Numbered from the stretch's first letter, positions 1-8,381 are shown. The stretch: 64,000 bases of DNA from Streptomyces sp. CB02980 (GCF_014451325.2 NZ_JACSCH020000027.1:36897-100896), one strand, 5' to 3'. A program made the numbers and translations. The notes: generated by a model not told the origin, from the sequence alone.

Positions 1-297
1 GAGCCCGACGCCGGCGGCGAGGTTCCGGCCGTTGGCCATGCCGACCTCGTCGATCGTGACCGTACGGCCCAGCTTGCGGCCGAGCGCCTCGGCGATGATC
101 CCCGGCGCGCGCCCCCGCGGCTGCTGCCCACGCAGCCAGCGCGCCACCGACGTCTTGTCGTACCGCAGGTCGAGGCCGCGCTCCGCGCCGACCATGTTGA
201 CCCTGCGGGCGAGGCCGGCGTTGGAGCAGCCCGCCTCCTGGATGAGCGCCTGGAGCCGTTCGTTGAGCTGGCGCGGAACGAGTGGCCTGGCTGCCAT
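1..297 (-). CDS. HTH transcriptional regulator, 5' end only (runs off left edge)
   Basis: The first 99 codons of a minus-strand gene start at the ATG complementary to 295-297 and continue beyond position 1. The visible N-terminus opens MAARPLVPRQLNERLQ and has a helix-turn-helix-like segment (SNAGLARRVN followed by KTSVARWLRGQQPRG). This matches a regulator family common in streptomycetes that pairs an N-terminal HTH with a long C-terminal TPR-like part; the C-terminal part lies outside the window. It is divergent from the Prim-Pol-like gene at 565, with about 267 bp between the start codons. The target genes are not known. Confidence in the gene is high, in its exact role low. Confidence 0.75.
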   Translation of the reverse strand, partial: MAARPLVPRQLNERLQALIQEAGCSNAGLARRVNMVGAERGLDLRYDKTSVARWLRGQQPRGRAPGIIAEALGRKLGRTVTIDEVGMANGRNLAAGVGL

Positions 298-564
298 GAG
301 TACCCCCTGAGGCCGTGCGGTGATCACCGGAGAAGGGATCACTGCCCGGTGGATATCCGGTCAATGCCGATGTGAACACGCGAAACCGGACACGTCGGTT
401 GCGACTTCGCCGCCGGCGCCCCCACCTGTCCGTACCCACCCCAGCTCCCCGGCCCCCCGCGCGCCCCCGCCCGTGCACCGATGCGCCCCGCGTGCAGGAT
501 CGATGCCTCACACCGCTCGACGCCCTGGCCGTAACCCCAGGTGGCGGGGGAAGTTGTGTTCCAC

Positions 565-1242
565 GTGGAAGAGACCATCGGAGTCACGGAAGCCGCACAG
601 ATCCCCAAGCAGCGCGGTGAGCAGCTGCTGGACAGTGCCGTGCGGTACGCGGAAGAGCGGCACTGGGACGTGTTTCCCGGGACCTGGTTGGAGGCCGTCG
701 AGGGCCGGGAGCGCTGCTCCTGCGGGGCAGACGCGTGCGCCGTGCCCGGCGCCCACGCGGTCAGGCCCGACTGGTCGACCCAGGCGACCGGCAGCGGGGT
801 CGGGGCCCGGCGGATGTGGTCGAAGCAACCGAAATCGTCGATCCTGCTGCCGACGGGCCGTACGTTCGACGCCATCGAGGTGCCCGAGTCGGCCGGGTTC
901 CTGGCGCTCGCCCGGATGGAGCGGATGGAGCTGACGCTCGGCCCGGTCACCTGCACCCCGGACCGCCGGATGTTCTTCTTCGTCCTGCCGGGCGCCGCGA
1001 CCAAGGTGCCCGACCTCGTCCGCAAGCTCGGCTGGGTCCCGGCCTCCATCGACCTCACCACCCGCGGCGAGGGCCACTACGTGGCGGCCCCGCCCACCCG
1101 CATCGGCGGCAGCGGCGCGGTCCAGTGGGCCCGGCGCCCCACCCCGGCGAACCGCTGGCTCCCCGACGCCGAGGAACTGATCAGCGCCCTCGCGTACGCG
1201 TGCGGCCGGGAAGCGGCGGAGGCGAGGAGCCGCACGTCGTGA
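565..1242 (+). CDS. Prim-Pol-like (bifunctional DNA primase/polymerase family) protein
   Basis: This 225-residue protein begins MEETIGVTEAAQI and resembles the stand-alone Prim-Pol (archaeo-eukaryotic primase superfamily) proteins annotated in Streptomyces. Visible features are an N-terminal WDVFPGTW segment, a CSCGADACAVPGAH cysteine/histidine patch near residues 50-65, and a C-terminal GHYVAAPPTRIG stretch resembling the family's conserved glycine-rich APP motif. The usual acidic DxD metal-binding motif is not clear; the best candidate is FDAIEVPE, so polymerase activity is doubtful. In-frame GTG codons also occur at 541 and 556. GTG565 is chosen because GGGGGAAG lies about 10 bases upstream and the homologous N-terminus I recall starts at MEET. 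It precedes an ABC transporter operon in the same direction. Confidence 0.7.
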   Translation: MEETIGVTEAAQIPKQRGEQLLDSAVRYAEERHWDVFPGTWLEAVEGRERCSCGADACAVPGAHAVRPDWSTQATGSGVGARRMWSKQPKSSILLPTGRTFDAIEVPESAGFLALARMERMELTLGPVTCTPDRRMFFFVLPGAATKVPDLVRKLGWVPASIDLTTRGEGHYVAAPPTRIGGSGAVQWARRPTPANRWLPDAEELISALAYACGREAAEARSRTS

Positions 1243-1318
1243 CCCTGGGTCCCCGCGGGCCCCACCCTTAAGGTGGGGCCCGTAAGACACACGGGGACCG
1301 ACGAGGGGCAGACAGACC

Positions 1319-2263
1319 ATGCCTGACCAGGCATTTGACGGAGCGTTCGACACGGCGGGCGCCGCACCGGGGGACGGTGCTGCACCCGCCGTGCGCATCG
1401 AGGGCCTGTGGAAGCGATTCGGCCAGCAGATCGCGGTGAACGGCATCGACCTGGTGCTGCCCGCGGGCAAGTTCATCGGGCTCGTGGGGCCCAACGGCGC
1501 CGGCAAGACCACCACCCTCTCGATGATCACCGGCCTGCTCCGTCCCGACCAGGGGCGCATCCAGGTCGCCGGGCACGACGTATGGGCCGACCCCGAGTCG
1601 GTCGCGCAGGTCAAGGCCCGGATCGGCATCCTGCCCGAGGGCCTGCGGCTCTTCGAGCGGCTCTCCGGCCGCGAACTCCTCGCGTACAGCGGCCGGCTGC
1701 GGGGGCTGCCCGGCGCCGAGGTCGACAAGCGGGCCGCGCAGCTCCTCGACGTCCTCGACCTCACCGGCTCGCAGAACAAGCTGGTCGTCGACTACTCGAC
1801 CGGTATGCGGAAGAAGATCGGGCTCGCGGCGGCGCTCCTCCACAACCCCGAGGTGCTCTTCCTCGACGAGCCCTTCGAGGGCGTCGACCCGGTCTCCGCG
1901 CAGACCATCCGCGGCGTCCTGGAGCGGTACACCTCCTCGGGCGCCACCGTCGTCTTCTCCAGCCACGTCATGGAGCTCGTCGAATCGCTCTGCGACTGGG
2001 TCGCCGTGATGGCGGCGGGCCGGATCCGCGCCCAGGGCACCCTCGCGGAGGTACGGGGCGACGCGCCCTCGCTGCAGGCGGCGTTCCTGGAGCTCGTCGG
2101 CGCGAACGGGCGCGAGGCGGCGGGCGACTCGCTGGACTGGCTGGGCGGCGGGACGGGGGCTGCCGGTGGGACTGGCGGCGCTGGTGGGACTGGTAAGGCC
2201 GCTGCTCCGGATGAGGCCGGTGCTTCGGGCGGCGCCGGTGCTTCGGGCGGGGCGCAGCGATGA
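1319..2263 (+). CDS. ABC transporter ATP-binding protein
   Basis: This 314-residue ATPase energises the membrane partner encoded immediately downstream. Walker A (GPNGAGKT) is at about residues 57-64. A degenerate signature, YSTGMRKK, replaces LSGGQ near 159-166. Walker B VLFLDEP is at about 179-185, followed by a D-loop (EGVDP) and the switch histidine in FSSHVME. The layout matches ABC-2-type export ATPases (CcmA-like). The last ~45 residues are a Gly/Ala/Thr-rich low-complexity tail encoded by near-repeats, unlike the conserved domain. The ATG follows a GAGG motif and the stop overlaps the next ATG (ATGA), implying translational coupling. The substrate cannot be read from sequence. Confidence 0.93.
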   Translation: MPDQAFDGAFDTAGAAPGDGAAPAVRIEGLWKRFGQQIAVNGIDLVLPAGKFIGLVGPNGAGKTTTLSMITGLLRPDQGRIQVAGHDVWADPESVAQVKARIGILPEGLRLFERLSGRELLAYSGRLRGLPGAEVDKRAAQLLDVLDLTGSQNKLVVDYSTGMRKKIGLAAALLHNPEVLFLDEPFEGVDPVSAQTIRGVLERYTSSGATVVFSSHVMELVESLCDWVAVMAAGRIRAQGTLAEVRGDAPSLQAAFLELVGANGREAAGDSLDWLGGGTGAAGGTGGAGGTGKAAAPDEAGASGGAGASGGAQR

Positions 2264-3912
2264 GTGCCTTCCCGACCACGACCACCACCGGCACCGCGAC
2301 CCCGGCCGGCCCCGTCCCCTCCCTCACCTCCGTCTTCGTACGGCTCAAGCTGAGCCTGCTGCGCAACGGGCTGCGGCAGTCGGGCGGACGGACCGCCGCG
2401 TACATCCTGTCCATCGTCTTCGGAGCGGTCTTCGCCGCGGCCCTCGTGCTGGCCTTCGTCCTCATGCGGGGCAACGCCGACGCCGGCAGCGTCGCGATCC
2501 TCCTCACGGGAGCGCTCGCGCTCTCCTGGACGGTGATGCCGCTGTTCATCCCGAGCGGTGACGAGACCCTCGACCCGTCGCGGCTCGTCATGCTGCCGCT
2601 GCAGCCGCGGCCGCTGGTCCGCGCGCTGCTCGTGGCCTCCCTCGTGGGTGTCGGACCCGTCCTCACCTTCGTCCTGGCCCTGGGCGCCGCGCTGTCCGTC
2701 GCGCACGGCGCGGCCGGCGCCGTCGCCGCCGTCCTCGCCGTACCGCTGACGGCCGTGACGTGCGTGGCACTGTCCCGGGCCGTGGCCGCCGCCAACGTCC
2801 GGCTCCTCACCTCCCGCAAGGGCCGGGACCTGGCGCTGCTCAGCGGCCTGCTCATCGCCGTCGGCATGCAGGTCGTGAACTTCGGCGCCCAGCGCCTGGG
2901 CCAGGCCGGCGGTCTGGAGTCGCTCGAACCGGCGGCGGCCGTCGTCAGCTGGCTGCCGCCGGCCGCCGCGATCGCCGCGGTCGACTCCGCCGGCCAGGGC
3001 GACTACGCGGTGGCGGCGGTCCGGCTGCTGCTCACGGCGGCCACGCTCGCGGCGCTCCTCTACTGGTGGCAGCGGAGCCTCGTACGGCTGATGGTCGAGC
3101 CCGACGGCTCCACGATCGGCGCGGCCTCCGACGCGGGCGGCCGTGACAAGGCCGACGGAACGGGGCGGCTCGCCCGGATCCTGCCGGACGGGCGCACGGG
3201 CGCGGTCATGGAGCGCAGCCTGCGCTACCTGTGGCGCGACCCGAAGACGAAGGCCGGGGCCGTGACCTCGCTCGCCCTCGGCCTGATCGTCCCGCTCGTC
3301 AACGCACTCCAGGGCACGGGCTCGATCTACTGGGCGTGCTTCGCCTCCGGCATGCTCGGCATGCTGATGTACAACCAGTTCGGACAGGACACCTCGGCGT
3401 TCTGGATGGTCGCCCAGACCATCTCGACGACGGCCGACGCGTACGCCGAACTCCGCGCGCGGGCCCTGGCCCTGCTCATGGTCACCCTCCCGTACGCGGT
3501 CTTCGTCACGGTCCTCACGGTCGGCGTCCTCGGCGACTGGGCACGGCTCCCGGACGCCGTCGGCCTGGCGCTCGGCCTGCTCGGCGCGATGCTGGCGACG
3601 GGCTCGGTGGCCTCGGCCGCCTTCCCGTACTCGATCCCGCAGGACAGCGGCTACAAGAACGTGGCGCCGGGGCAGGGCGCCCTGGCGTGGATCTCGATCC
3701 TCGGGGGCATGCTCACGGCCCCGCTGCTGTGCGCGCCGCTGATCGGCGCGACGATCTACCTCCACGTCTCCGACCAGCAGTCCCTGCTCTGGCTGCTGCT
3801 CCCGGCCGGCGCGCTCTACGGCGCGCTGCTGATCTGGGCGGGCCTGAAGGTGGCGGCGCCGCGGACGGCGAGGCGGCTGCCGGAGATCCTGGCGGCGGTC
3901 AGCAAGGGGTAG
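2260..3912 (+). CDS. ABC transporter membrane subunit
   Basis: This 550-residue polytopic membrane protein is coupled by a 4-base ATGA overlap to the ATPase before it. Many hydrophobic helices alternate with short charged loops, in two groups separated by a hydrophilic loop around residues 280-320. That is the arrangement of a large ABC-2-like permease whose two halves are fused. A conserved-looking central loop with SLRYLWRDPKTKAGA precedes the second helix cluster. Together the two genes form a minimal two-component exporter. The cargo is unknown; lipid, antibiotic or peptide export are all possible. Confidence 0.88.
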   Translation: MSAFPTTTTTGTATPAGPVPSLTSVFVRLKLSLLRNGLRQSGGRTAAYILSIVFGAVFAAALVLAFVLMRGNADAGSVAILLTGALALSWTVMPLFIPSGDETLDPSRLVMLPLQPRPLVRALLVASLVGVGPVLTFVLALGAALSVAHGAAGAVAAVLAVPLTAVTCVALSRAVAAANVRLLTSRKGRDLALLSGLLIAVGMQVVNFGAQRLGQAGGLESLEPAAAVVSWLPPAAAIAAVDSAGQGDYAVAAVRLLLTAATLAALLYWWQRSLVRLMVEPDGSTIGAASDAGGRDKADGTGRLARILPDGRTGAVMERSLRYLWRDPKTKAGAVTSLALGLIVPLVNALQGTGSIYWACFASGMLGMLMYNQFGQDTSAFWMVAQTISTTADAYAELRARALALLMVTLPYAVFVTVLTVGVLGDWARLPDAVGLALGLLGAMLATGSVASAAFPYSIPQDSGYKNVAPGQGALAWISILGGMLTAPLLCAPLIGATIYLHVSDQQSLLWLLLPAGALYGALLIWAGLKVAAPRTARRLPEILAAVSKG

Positions 3913-4086
3913 TCGCCGCCGGTCGCCGGTGACCGGCCCTTCAGGACACGCTCGCCCTGCTCTGCGCCGCGGCCTCGGCCGTACTCCACCGGGGGAGGCG
4001 CGTGGCAGACGAGCGCGGGACGGCCGGCCGGGCGTCGAACCCGGTCGGCCGCTGATGGCCTCGGGGCCGAGGCGGCCCCGCACCTG

Positions 4087-4341
4087 CTACGCGTACCGGC
4101 CGGGCCGGTAGTCGCCGGCGGGCTGCCGGGTGATGGCGTTGCCGCGGTTGAAGGCGTTGATGATCGCGATCTGGGACACCAGGGCGGCGAGCTGCTCGTC
4201 GTCGAAGTGCTTGACGGCCTCGGCCCAGGCCTCGTCCGTGACCCCGGACCCGTCGGCGAGGCGGGTGCCCTGCTCCGTCGGCTCCAGGGCGGCGCGCTCG
4301 GCGTCGGTGAAGACGGTGGCCTCGCGCCAGGCGGCGACCAT
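4087..4341 (-). pseudogene. Truncated AhpD/carboxymuconolactone decarboxylase remnant
   Basis: The 84-codon frame encodes only the C-terminal half of an AhpD-like protein. FTDAERAALE and the later HFDDEQLAALVSQIAIINAFNR match the family's C-terminal helices, while the half that carries the CxxC redox pair is absent. Reading back past ATG4341, the frame continues with plausible family residues (SVRLH) but meets a stop in the 9-bp tandem repeat at 4400-4426, with no start codon in between. The fragment lies directly downstream of the TetR gene and on the same strand, so it looks like a decayed partner gene. It may still be translated as a small protein, but peroxidase or decarboxylase activity is not expected. 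Confidence 0.7.
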
Positions 4342-4399
4342 GTGGAGCCGTACCGAGGCCCCGGGCGCGCGGCGCTCGTCGGGGGGGCCTTGGCGTTCA

Positions 4400-4430
4400 C
4401 GTCATTCGCGTCATTCGCGTCATTCGCGTC
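4400..4430. repeat. Short tandem repeat, 9-bp unit x3
   Basis: Three perfect copies of CGTCATTCG run from 4400 to 4426, followed by a partial fourth. The array sits between the broken AhpD-like fragment and the 3' end of the TetR gene, whose stop codon lies at its edge. Slippage or recombination here may be linked to loss of the 5' half of the neighbouring gene. Confidence 0.85.
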
Positions 4431-5025
4431 AGCGGTACGAGGCGACCAGTCGGGCCAGATGTCGGCCCGCCACCTCCAGGGGGGTCGCGCTGCGGGCGAC
4501 CTGGGCCGAGAGTTCCGCGCCCTCCAGGGTGGCGATCACCGTGTGCGCCAGCTCCTCCGCGTCCGTCTCCGTGAAGCCCGACGCGGCCAGCTTCCGGGCG
4601 ACAACCGCCCGCCAGCGGGCGAACGCCTCGGCCGCCGCCTCCTGGACGCCGGGCGCGCTGTTCGCCGTACCGACGACCGTGGACGTGACCGGGCAGCCGT
4701 CGAGCCAGTCCGATGCGCGCAGTCCTTCGGCGAGGGAGACGGTGAGCGCGACGAGCGCCTTCTCGGGCTCCGGTTCCGCGTCCAGCGCCTCGGCCAGGAG
4801 CTCGGCGAACTCCTCGCCGCCGAGCCTCACCGCCGCCGTGCCGAGCTCCTGCTTGCCGCCGGGGAAGAAGTGGTACACGGAGCCGAGGGTGGCCCCGGCC
4901 TCGACGGAGATCTGCTTGATGCCGGTGCCCTCGTAGCCCTGGCGCTGCATCAGGCGTGAGGTCGTGCGGACGATCCGCTCGCGGGTTCCGGCGGTCTCGG
5001 GATCGTGCGGGGCCTTGGTCTTCAC
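4429..5025 (-). CDS. TetR family regulator (LmrA/YxaF-like)
   Basis: This 198-residue TetR-type repressor has its DNA-binding HTH in the first ~60 residues: RERIVRTTSRLMQRQGYEG, then GIKQIS, then GATLGSVYHFFPGGKQEL. The last motif, with its GSVYHFFPGGKQ variant, is typical of the LmrA/YxaF branch. The C-terminal ligand-binding helices contain CPVTSTVVGTAN. It is divergent from an imine-reductase-like gene at 5121. Two palindromes with the same TAGAGCG-N2-CGYTCTA geometry lie between the starts, so autoregulation and repression of the oxidoreductase are likely. The inducing ligand is unknown. Confidence 0.9.
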   Translation of the reverse strand: MKTKAPHDPETAGTRERIVRTTSRLMQRQGYEGTGIKQISVEAGATLGSVYHFFPGGKQELGTAAVRLGGEEFAELLAEALDAEPEPEKALVALTVSLAEGLRASDWLDGCPVTSTVVGTANSAPGVQEAAAEAFARWRAVVARKLAASGFTETDAEELAHTVIATLEGAELSAQVARSATPLEVAGRHLARLVASYR

Positions 5026-5041
5026 GCCACCAGAGTACCGA

Positions 5042-5061
5042 ACTAGAGCGATCGCTCTAGT
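5042..5061. promoter_or_regulatory. Operator 1 for the TetR/IRED divergent pair
   Basis: A perfect 20-bp palindrome, ACTAGAGCGATCGCTCTAGT, lies 17 bp from the TetR start codon. Its core half-sites TAGAGCG (5044-5050) and CGCTCTA (5053-5059) are separated by 2 bp, a normal geometry for TetR dimers. Confidence 0.85.
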
Positions 5062-5084
5062 CCCGTGCTACGTTCCTCGCTAGA

Positions 5085-5100
5085 TAGAGCGTTCGTTCTA
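5085..5100. promoter_or_regulatory. Operator 2 for the TetR/IRED divergent pair
   Basis: TAGAGCG-tt-CGTTCTA repeats the half-site spacing of operator 1 with one mismatch, and wider CTAGA/TCTAG arms lie at 5080-5084 and 5097-5101. It sits just upstream of the GTG at 5121. Two such sites suggest tight control of both divergent promoters. Confidence 0.75.
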
Positions 5101-5120
5101 GCGATTTCGGGGAGATCTCT

Positions 5121-6011
5121 GTGAGCACGTCCACCATGAACAACCCGCCCGCGTCCGTGACCGTCATCGGCCTCGGCCCCATGGGCCGCGCCATGGCCGG
5201 CGCCTACCTCGACGCCGGCTACCGCGTCACCGTCTGGAACCGCACCGCGAGCCGCGCCGACGACCTGGTCGCCAGGGGCGCCGTCCGCGCCGCCACCGTC
5301 GAGGAGGCGCTGCGGGCCAACGAGGCGGTGGTGCTGAGCCTCACCGACTACGCCGCCATGTACGCGATCCTCGAGCCCGCCGCCTCCGCGCTGGAGGGCC
5401 GCGTCCTGGTCAACCTCAGCTCGGACACCCCGGAAGAGACCCGCAAGGGGGCCGTCTGGGCGGCGAAGCACGGGGCGCGGCACCTCACCGGCGGGGTCCA
5501 GACGCCGCCGTCCGGCATCGGCACCACGGAGTTCAGCACCTACTACAGCGGCCCCCGCGACCTCTTCGAGGAGTACGAGGGCCTGCTGAAGGTGCTGACG
5601 GACACGGACCACCGGGGCGAGGACCCGGGGCTCGCCGCGCTCTACTACCAGCTCCAGATGGACCTCTTCTGGACCACCCTGACCGCCTGGCTGCACATGG
5701 CCGCGGTGGCGGACGCGAACGGCATCGGCCTCTCCGAGATCAAGCCGTACGCGACCCGGACGCTGACCGGGATGGGCCAGTTCCTCGACTTCTACACGCC
5801 GCGGATCGAGGCGGGGGACCACAGCGGCGACGTCGACCGGATCTCGATGGCCGTGGCGAGCCTCGACCACGTCGTCCACACGACACGGGACTCGGGCGTG
5901 GATCCGGCGCTGCCCGCCACCGTCCTCGAGACGTTCCGGCGGGCGGCGGCCGCGGGCTACCAGGACGACAGCCTGACCCGGCTGTTCGAGGTGTTCGGCC
6001 GACGGCCCTGA
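5121..6011 (+). CDS. NAD(P)-dependent oxidoreductase, imine reductase-like
   Basis: This 296-residue member of the 6-phosphogluconate/3-hydroxyisobutyrate dehydrogenase superfamily has an N-terminal Rossmann fold with GLGPMG at residues 17-22, and VWNRT at the end of the second strand, where NADPH-preferring enzymes carry NR. The C-terminal helical domain (residues ~170-290) begins LAALYYQLQMDLFW. In known R-selective imine reductases an Asp stands near this point; here the aligned residues are Tyr, as in S-type enzymes. GTG5121 follows GGGGAGAT. Regulation by the divergent TetR gene is strongly suggested by the two operators. Assignment as an imine reductase rather than a generic hydroxyacid dehydrogenase is inferred from overall similarity. 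Confidence 0.8.
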   Translation: MSTSTMNNPPASVTVIGLGPMGRAMAGAYLDAGYRVTVWNRTASRADDLVARGAVRAATVEEALRANEAVVLSLTDYAAMYAILEPAASALEGRVLVNLSSDTPEETRKGAVWAAKHGARHLTGGVQTPPSGIGTTEFSTYYSGPRDLFEEYEGLLKVLTDTDHRGEDPGLAALYYQLQMDLFWTTLTAWLHMAAVADANGIGLSEIKPYATRTLTGMGQFLDFYTPRIEAGDHSGDVDRISMAVASLDHVVHTTRDSGVDPALPATVLETFRRAAAAGYQDDSLTRLFEVFGRRP

Positions 6012-6029
6012 TGCCGAGAGCCGTATCCG

Positions 6030-6464
6030 TTACGACCGGTAGTACGCGTCGATCGGTGCGCGCGCCTCGTCGAACAGTGCCGGGCCGTCCTGCGCCACCG
6101 TCGGCCAGTCGCCCGACTGCGGGTTGAGCTCGACCAGCTGCTCGGTGGCGAGCGCGTAGACGACCCGGCCGAGACCCGAGCGCACGATGCCGCCCGCGCA
6201 CATCCCGCACGGCTGGCAGCTGGTGTACATGGTGGTGCGCGCGGCGGTGTCCGGGTCGAGTTCGCGGGCTGCCCAGCGGGCGAGCTTCAGTTCCGGGTGG
6301 GCGGTGATGTCGTCGTCGCGCCGCACCGTGTTGTGGGCCTCGGCGAGGACCTCGCCGTTCGGGCCGACGAGCAGCGAGCCGTACGGCGCGTCCCCGAGGG
6401 TGACGGCGTGGGCGGCGAGGCCGATGGCGCGCCGCAGGAGCGTCTCGTCGGCGGTGGTGATCAT
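6030..6464 (-). CDS. Nucleoside/cytidine-like zinc deaminase
   Basis: This 144-residue cytosolic protein belongs to the CDA fold. The zinc and catalytic residues are visible: HPE at residues 56-58 (His ligand and proton-shuttling Glu) and PCGMC with cysteines 86 and 89. N-terminal GDAPYGSLLV matches the substrate-binding strand of guanine deaminase/TadA-like enzymes. The ATG overlaps the stop of the upstream LLM oxidoreductase (ATGA) and is preceded by GGAGG, so the two genes are translationally coupled. Probable substrates are free bases or nucleosides such as guanine or cytosine; the sequence does not decide between them. Confidence 0.88.
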   Translation of the reverse strand: MITTADETLLRRAIGLAAHAVTLGDAPYGSLLVGPNGEVLAEAHNTVRRDDDITAHPELKLARWAARELDPDTAARTTMYTSCQPCGMCAGGIVRSGLGRVVYALATEQLVELNPQSGDWPTVAQDGPALFDEARAPIDAYYRS

Positions 6465-7300
6465 GAGGTGGTCCTCCAGTGGGTGGCCACGGTGGTGAGC
6501 GCCCGCCAGGCCTCGTGCGGCCTGCGGGTCTCCTCCGGATCTCCGTGGTACGGGTCGAGTACGACGGTGTCGGCGCCGAGCAGGCGGAGCCGGTCGAGGT
6601 CGTCGAGGATCTGCTCGACGGTGCCGACCCCGGCGGGCCGTTCGGGGTCGTCGACGGGAGTGGCGGTCAGCCGCAGGGCGATCCGGGGCGCGAACCCCGG
6701 CAGCGTGTGGTCCGCCAGCACCGCGCGCATCCGGGCCATGGGGAGCCGCAGCGGGTGCCAGGCGTCGCCGAATCTGACGGCCCGGCGGATCCCCGCCTCG
6801 CTGTTGCCGCCGACCCAGACGGGAATGGGGGCGGGGGACGGGACGGCGGCGGCTGCCTCCTCGCCCCGCGTGGCGCGCCATGCCTCCCTCAGCGTGACCA
6901 GGTACTCGTCGGTCAGCCTGCCGCGCGCGGTGAACGGCACGTCGAGCGCGTCGAATTCCCGGCGCGACCAGCCGACGCCGACCCCGAGGACGAACCGGCC
7001 GCCGCTGAGCAGGTGGAGGTTGGTCGCCATGCGCGCCACGAGGAGCGGATGCCGGTACGGCAGCACGAGGACGGTGGTGCCGAGCCGCAGCCGTGTCGTG
7101 ATGCCGGCCAGCCAGGACAGCGTGGTGAACGGCTCGTAGAACGGCTCCGGGTACCGCTCGGCGACGTCCGGGGTGACGGCCACGTGATCCGACACCATGA
7201 GCAGGTCGAAGCCGAGACCCTCCACCGTCCGCGCCCACTCGCGCAGCACGCCGGGGTCGGTTCCCGGCCCGAAGTTCGGGACGTTGACGCCAAGTTGCAT
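6461..7300 (-). CDS. LLM class F420-dependent oxidoreductase
   Basis: This 279-residue luciferase-like monooxygenase family protein has a TIM-barrel opening MQLGVNVPNFGPG, with SDHVAV, the LRLGTTVLVLPYRHPLLVA strand-turn typical of F420-dependent members, and VLGVGVGWSRREFDALDV. It most likely uses reduced coenzyme F420, common in actinomycetes. It forms an operon with the downstream deaminase through a 4-base overlap. The gene is divergent from an AsnC-type regulator at 7394, which may control the pair. The substrate is unknown. Confidence 0.9.
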   Translation of the reverse strand: MQLGVNVPNFGPGTDPGVLREWARTVEGLGFDLLMVSDHVAVTPDVAERYPEPFYEPFTTLSWLAGITTRLRLGTTVLVLPYRHPLLVARMATNLHLLSGGRFVLGVGVGWSRREFDALDVPFTARGRLTDEYLVTLREAWRATRGEEAAAAVPSPAPIPVWVGGNSEAGIRRAVRFGDAWHPLRLPMARMRAVLADHTLPGFAPRIALRLTATPVDDPERPAGVGTVEQILDDLDRLRLLGADTVVLDPYHGDPEETRRPHEAWRALTTVATHWRTTS

Positions 7301-7393
7301 GCTTCGAGGCTATCCCCGTGATCAGCGGATACGGAACCGAACTCTCCCGGTGGAACCGACTTTCTCCCGCGCTTCTGCCGGTAGAATCGTCGT

Positions 7394-7840
7394 ATGGCCG
7401 TGAATCTCGACGAACTCGACTGGGCGATCATCGAGCAGCTGCAGCAGGAGGCCCGCATCTCCCTCAGCGAGCTGGGCCGGCGCGTGAACCTCAGCTCGTC
7501 GGCGACCACGGAGCGGGTCCGGAATCTGGAGTCGCGGGGCGTCATCACCGGCTACCACGCCGTGGTGGACCTGGCCAAGGCCGGTTACCCCGTCCTCGCC
7601 GTCGTACGGCTGAAGTACCCGGGCAACCAGCACCAGCCGCTGCGCCGGCTGCTCGCCGAGCGGCGGGAGATCCTCGAGTGCCTGCGGACCACCGGCGACG
7701 ACTGCTACACGCTGAAGGTGGCCGCGACGTCCATGGAGCACCTGGAGACCCTGGTGGACGAGCTGGCGGGCTTCGGCAGCACGACCACCAGCGTCGTCTA
7801 CAGCCGGACGCTCCCCCAGCGCGGCCCCGGCCGCCCCTGA
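7394..7840 (+). CDS. Lrp/AsnC family transcriptional regulator
   Basis: This 148-residue regulator has the N-terminal HTH expected of the family (LDWAIIEQLQQEARISLSELG, then SSSATTERVRNLESRGVITGY). The C-terminal RAM/AsnC ligand domain (~65-140) contains GDDCYTLKVA and ends with SVVYSRTL. The usual length is about 150 residues. It is transcribed away from the LLM oxidoreductase/deaminase operon, with 93 bp between the start codons. By family behaviour it probably responds to an amino acid or related metabolite and regulates itself and the divergent operon. Confidence 0.92.
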   Translation: MAVNLDELDWAIIEQLQQEARISLSELGRRVNLSSSATTERVRNLESRGVITGYHAVVDLAKAGYPVLAVVRLKYPGNQHQPLRRLLAERREILECLRTTGDDCYTLKVAATSMEHLETLVDELAGFGSTTTSVVYSRTLPQRGPGRP

Positions 7841-7895
7841 ACACCCGCCCCCGTGCCGGGCGGTGCCGCAATTCGGATGCGTGGAGCCCTGACGT

Positions 7896-8381
7896 GTGCG
7901 AACCTCGCGCCTTGTGACCTTTGATGACCTTGAGATTCGGCGTGCCGGCGACTCCGACGCGACCGCGACAGCCGATGTGTGGCTGCGTTCCTTCAACGCC
8001 GCGCTGCCGACCGTACGCCGCGCGCACGACGACGACGCGGTGCGGGGCTGGTTCACCCATGTCGTCGTGCCGGAGCACGAGACCTGGGTCGCGGACGCCG
8101 GGGAGGCCGGTGTGGTGGGGCTCCTCGTGCTCGACGGCGGGGACCTGGAGCAGCTCTACCTCGACCCGTCGTGGCGCGGCCGCGGCCTGGGCGACCGCTT
8201 CGTGGAACTGGCCAAGCGGCAGCGGCCGGAGGGCCTGGACCTGTGGACGTTCCAGGTCAACGCCCCGGCGCAGAGGTTCTACGAGCGGCACGGCTTCGTC
8301 GAGGCGGAACGGACGGACGGGCAGCGCAACGAGGAACGCGAGCCGGACATCCGCTATGTGTGGCGGCCGGTGAAGGACTGA
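7896..8381 (+). CDS. GNAT family N-acetyltransferase
   Basis: This 161-residue protein has the acetyl-CoA-binding motif A region LEQLYLDPSWRGRGLGDRFVELAK (R/QxxGxG/A present as RGRGLG) and motif B APAQRFYERHGF. The start is GTG7896, supported by GGAG 9 bases upstream; GTG7914 would shorten it by six residues. The acceptor cannot be predicted. It is followed by a tandem repeat array and a convergent second GNAT gene of different sequence. Confidence 0.88.
   Translation: MRTSRLVTFDDLEIRRAGDSDATATADVWLRSFNAALPTVRRAHDDDAVRGWFTHVVVPEHETWVADAGEAGVVGLLVLDGGDLEQLYLDPSWRGRGLGDRFVELAKRQRPEGLDLWTFQVNAPAQRFYERHGFVEAERTDGQRNEEREPDIRYVWRPVKD

Noticed and set aside
1792..4083. 763-codon minus-strand frame opposite the ABC transporter genes
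   Set aside because: It is Arg/Gly/Asp-rich with no domains and mirrors the two conserved transporter genes; typical antisense shadow.
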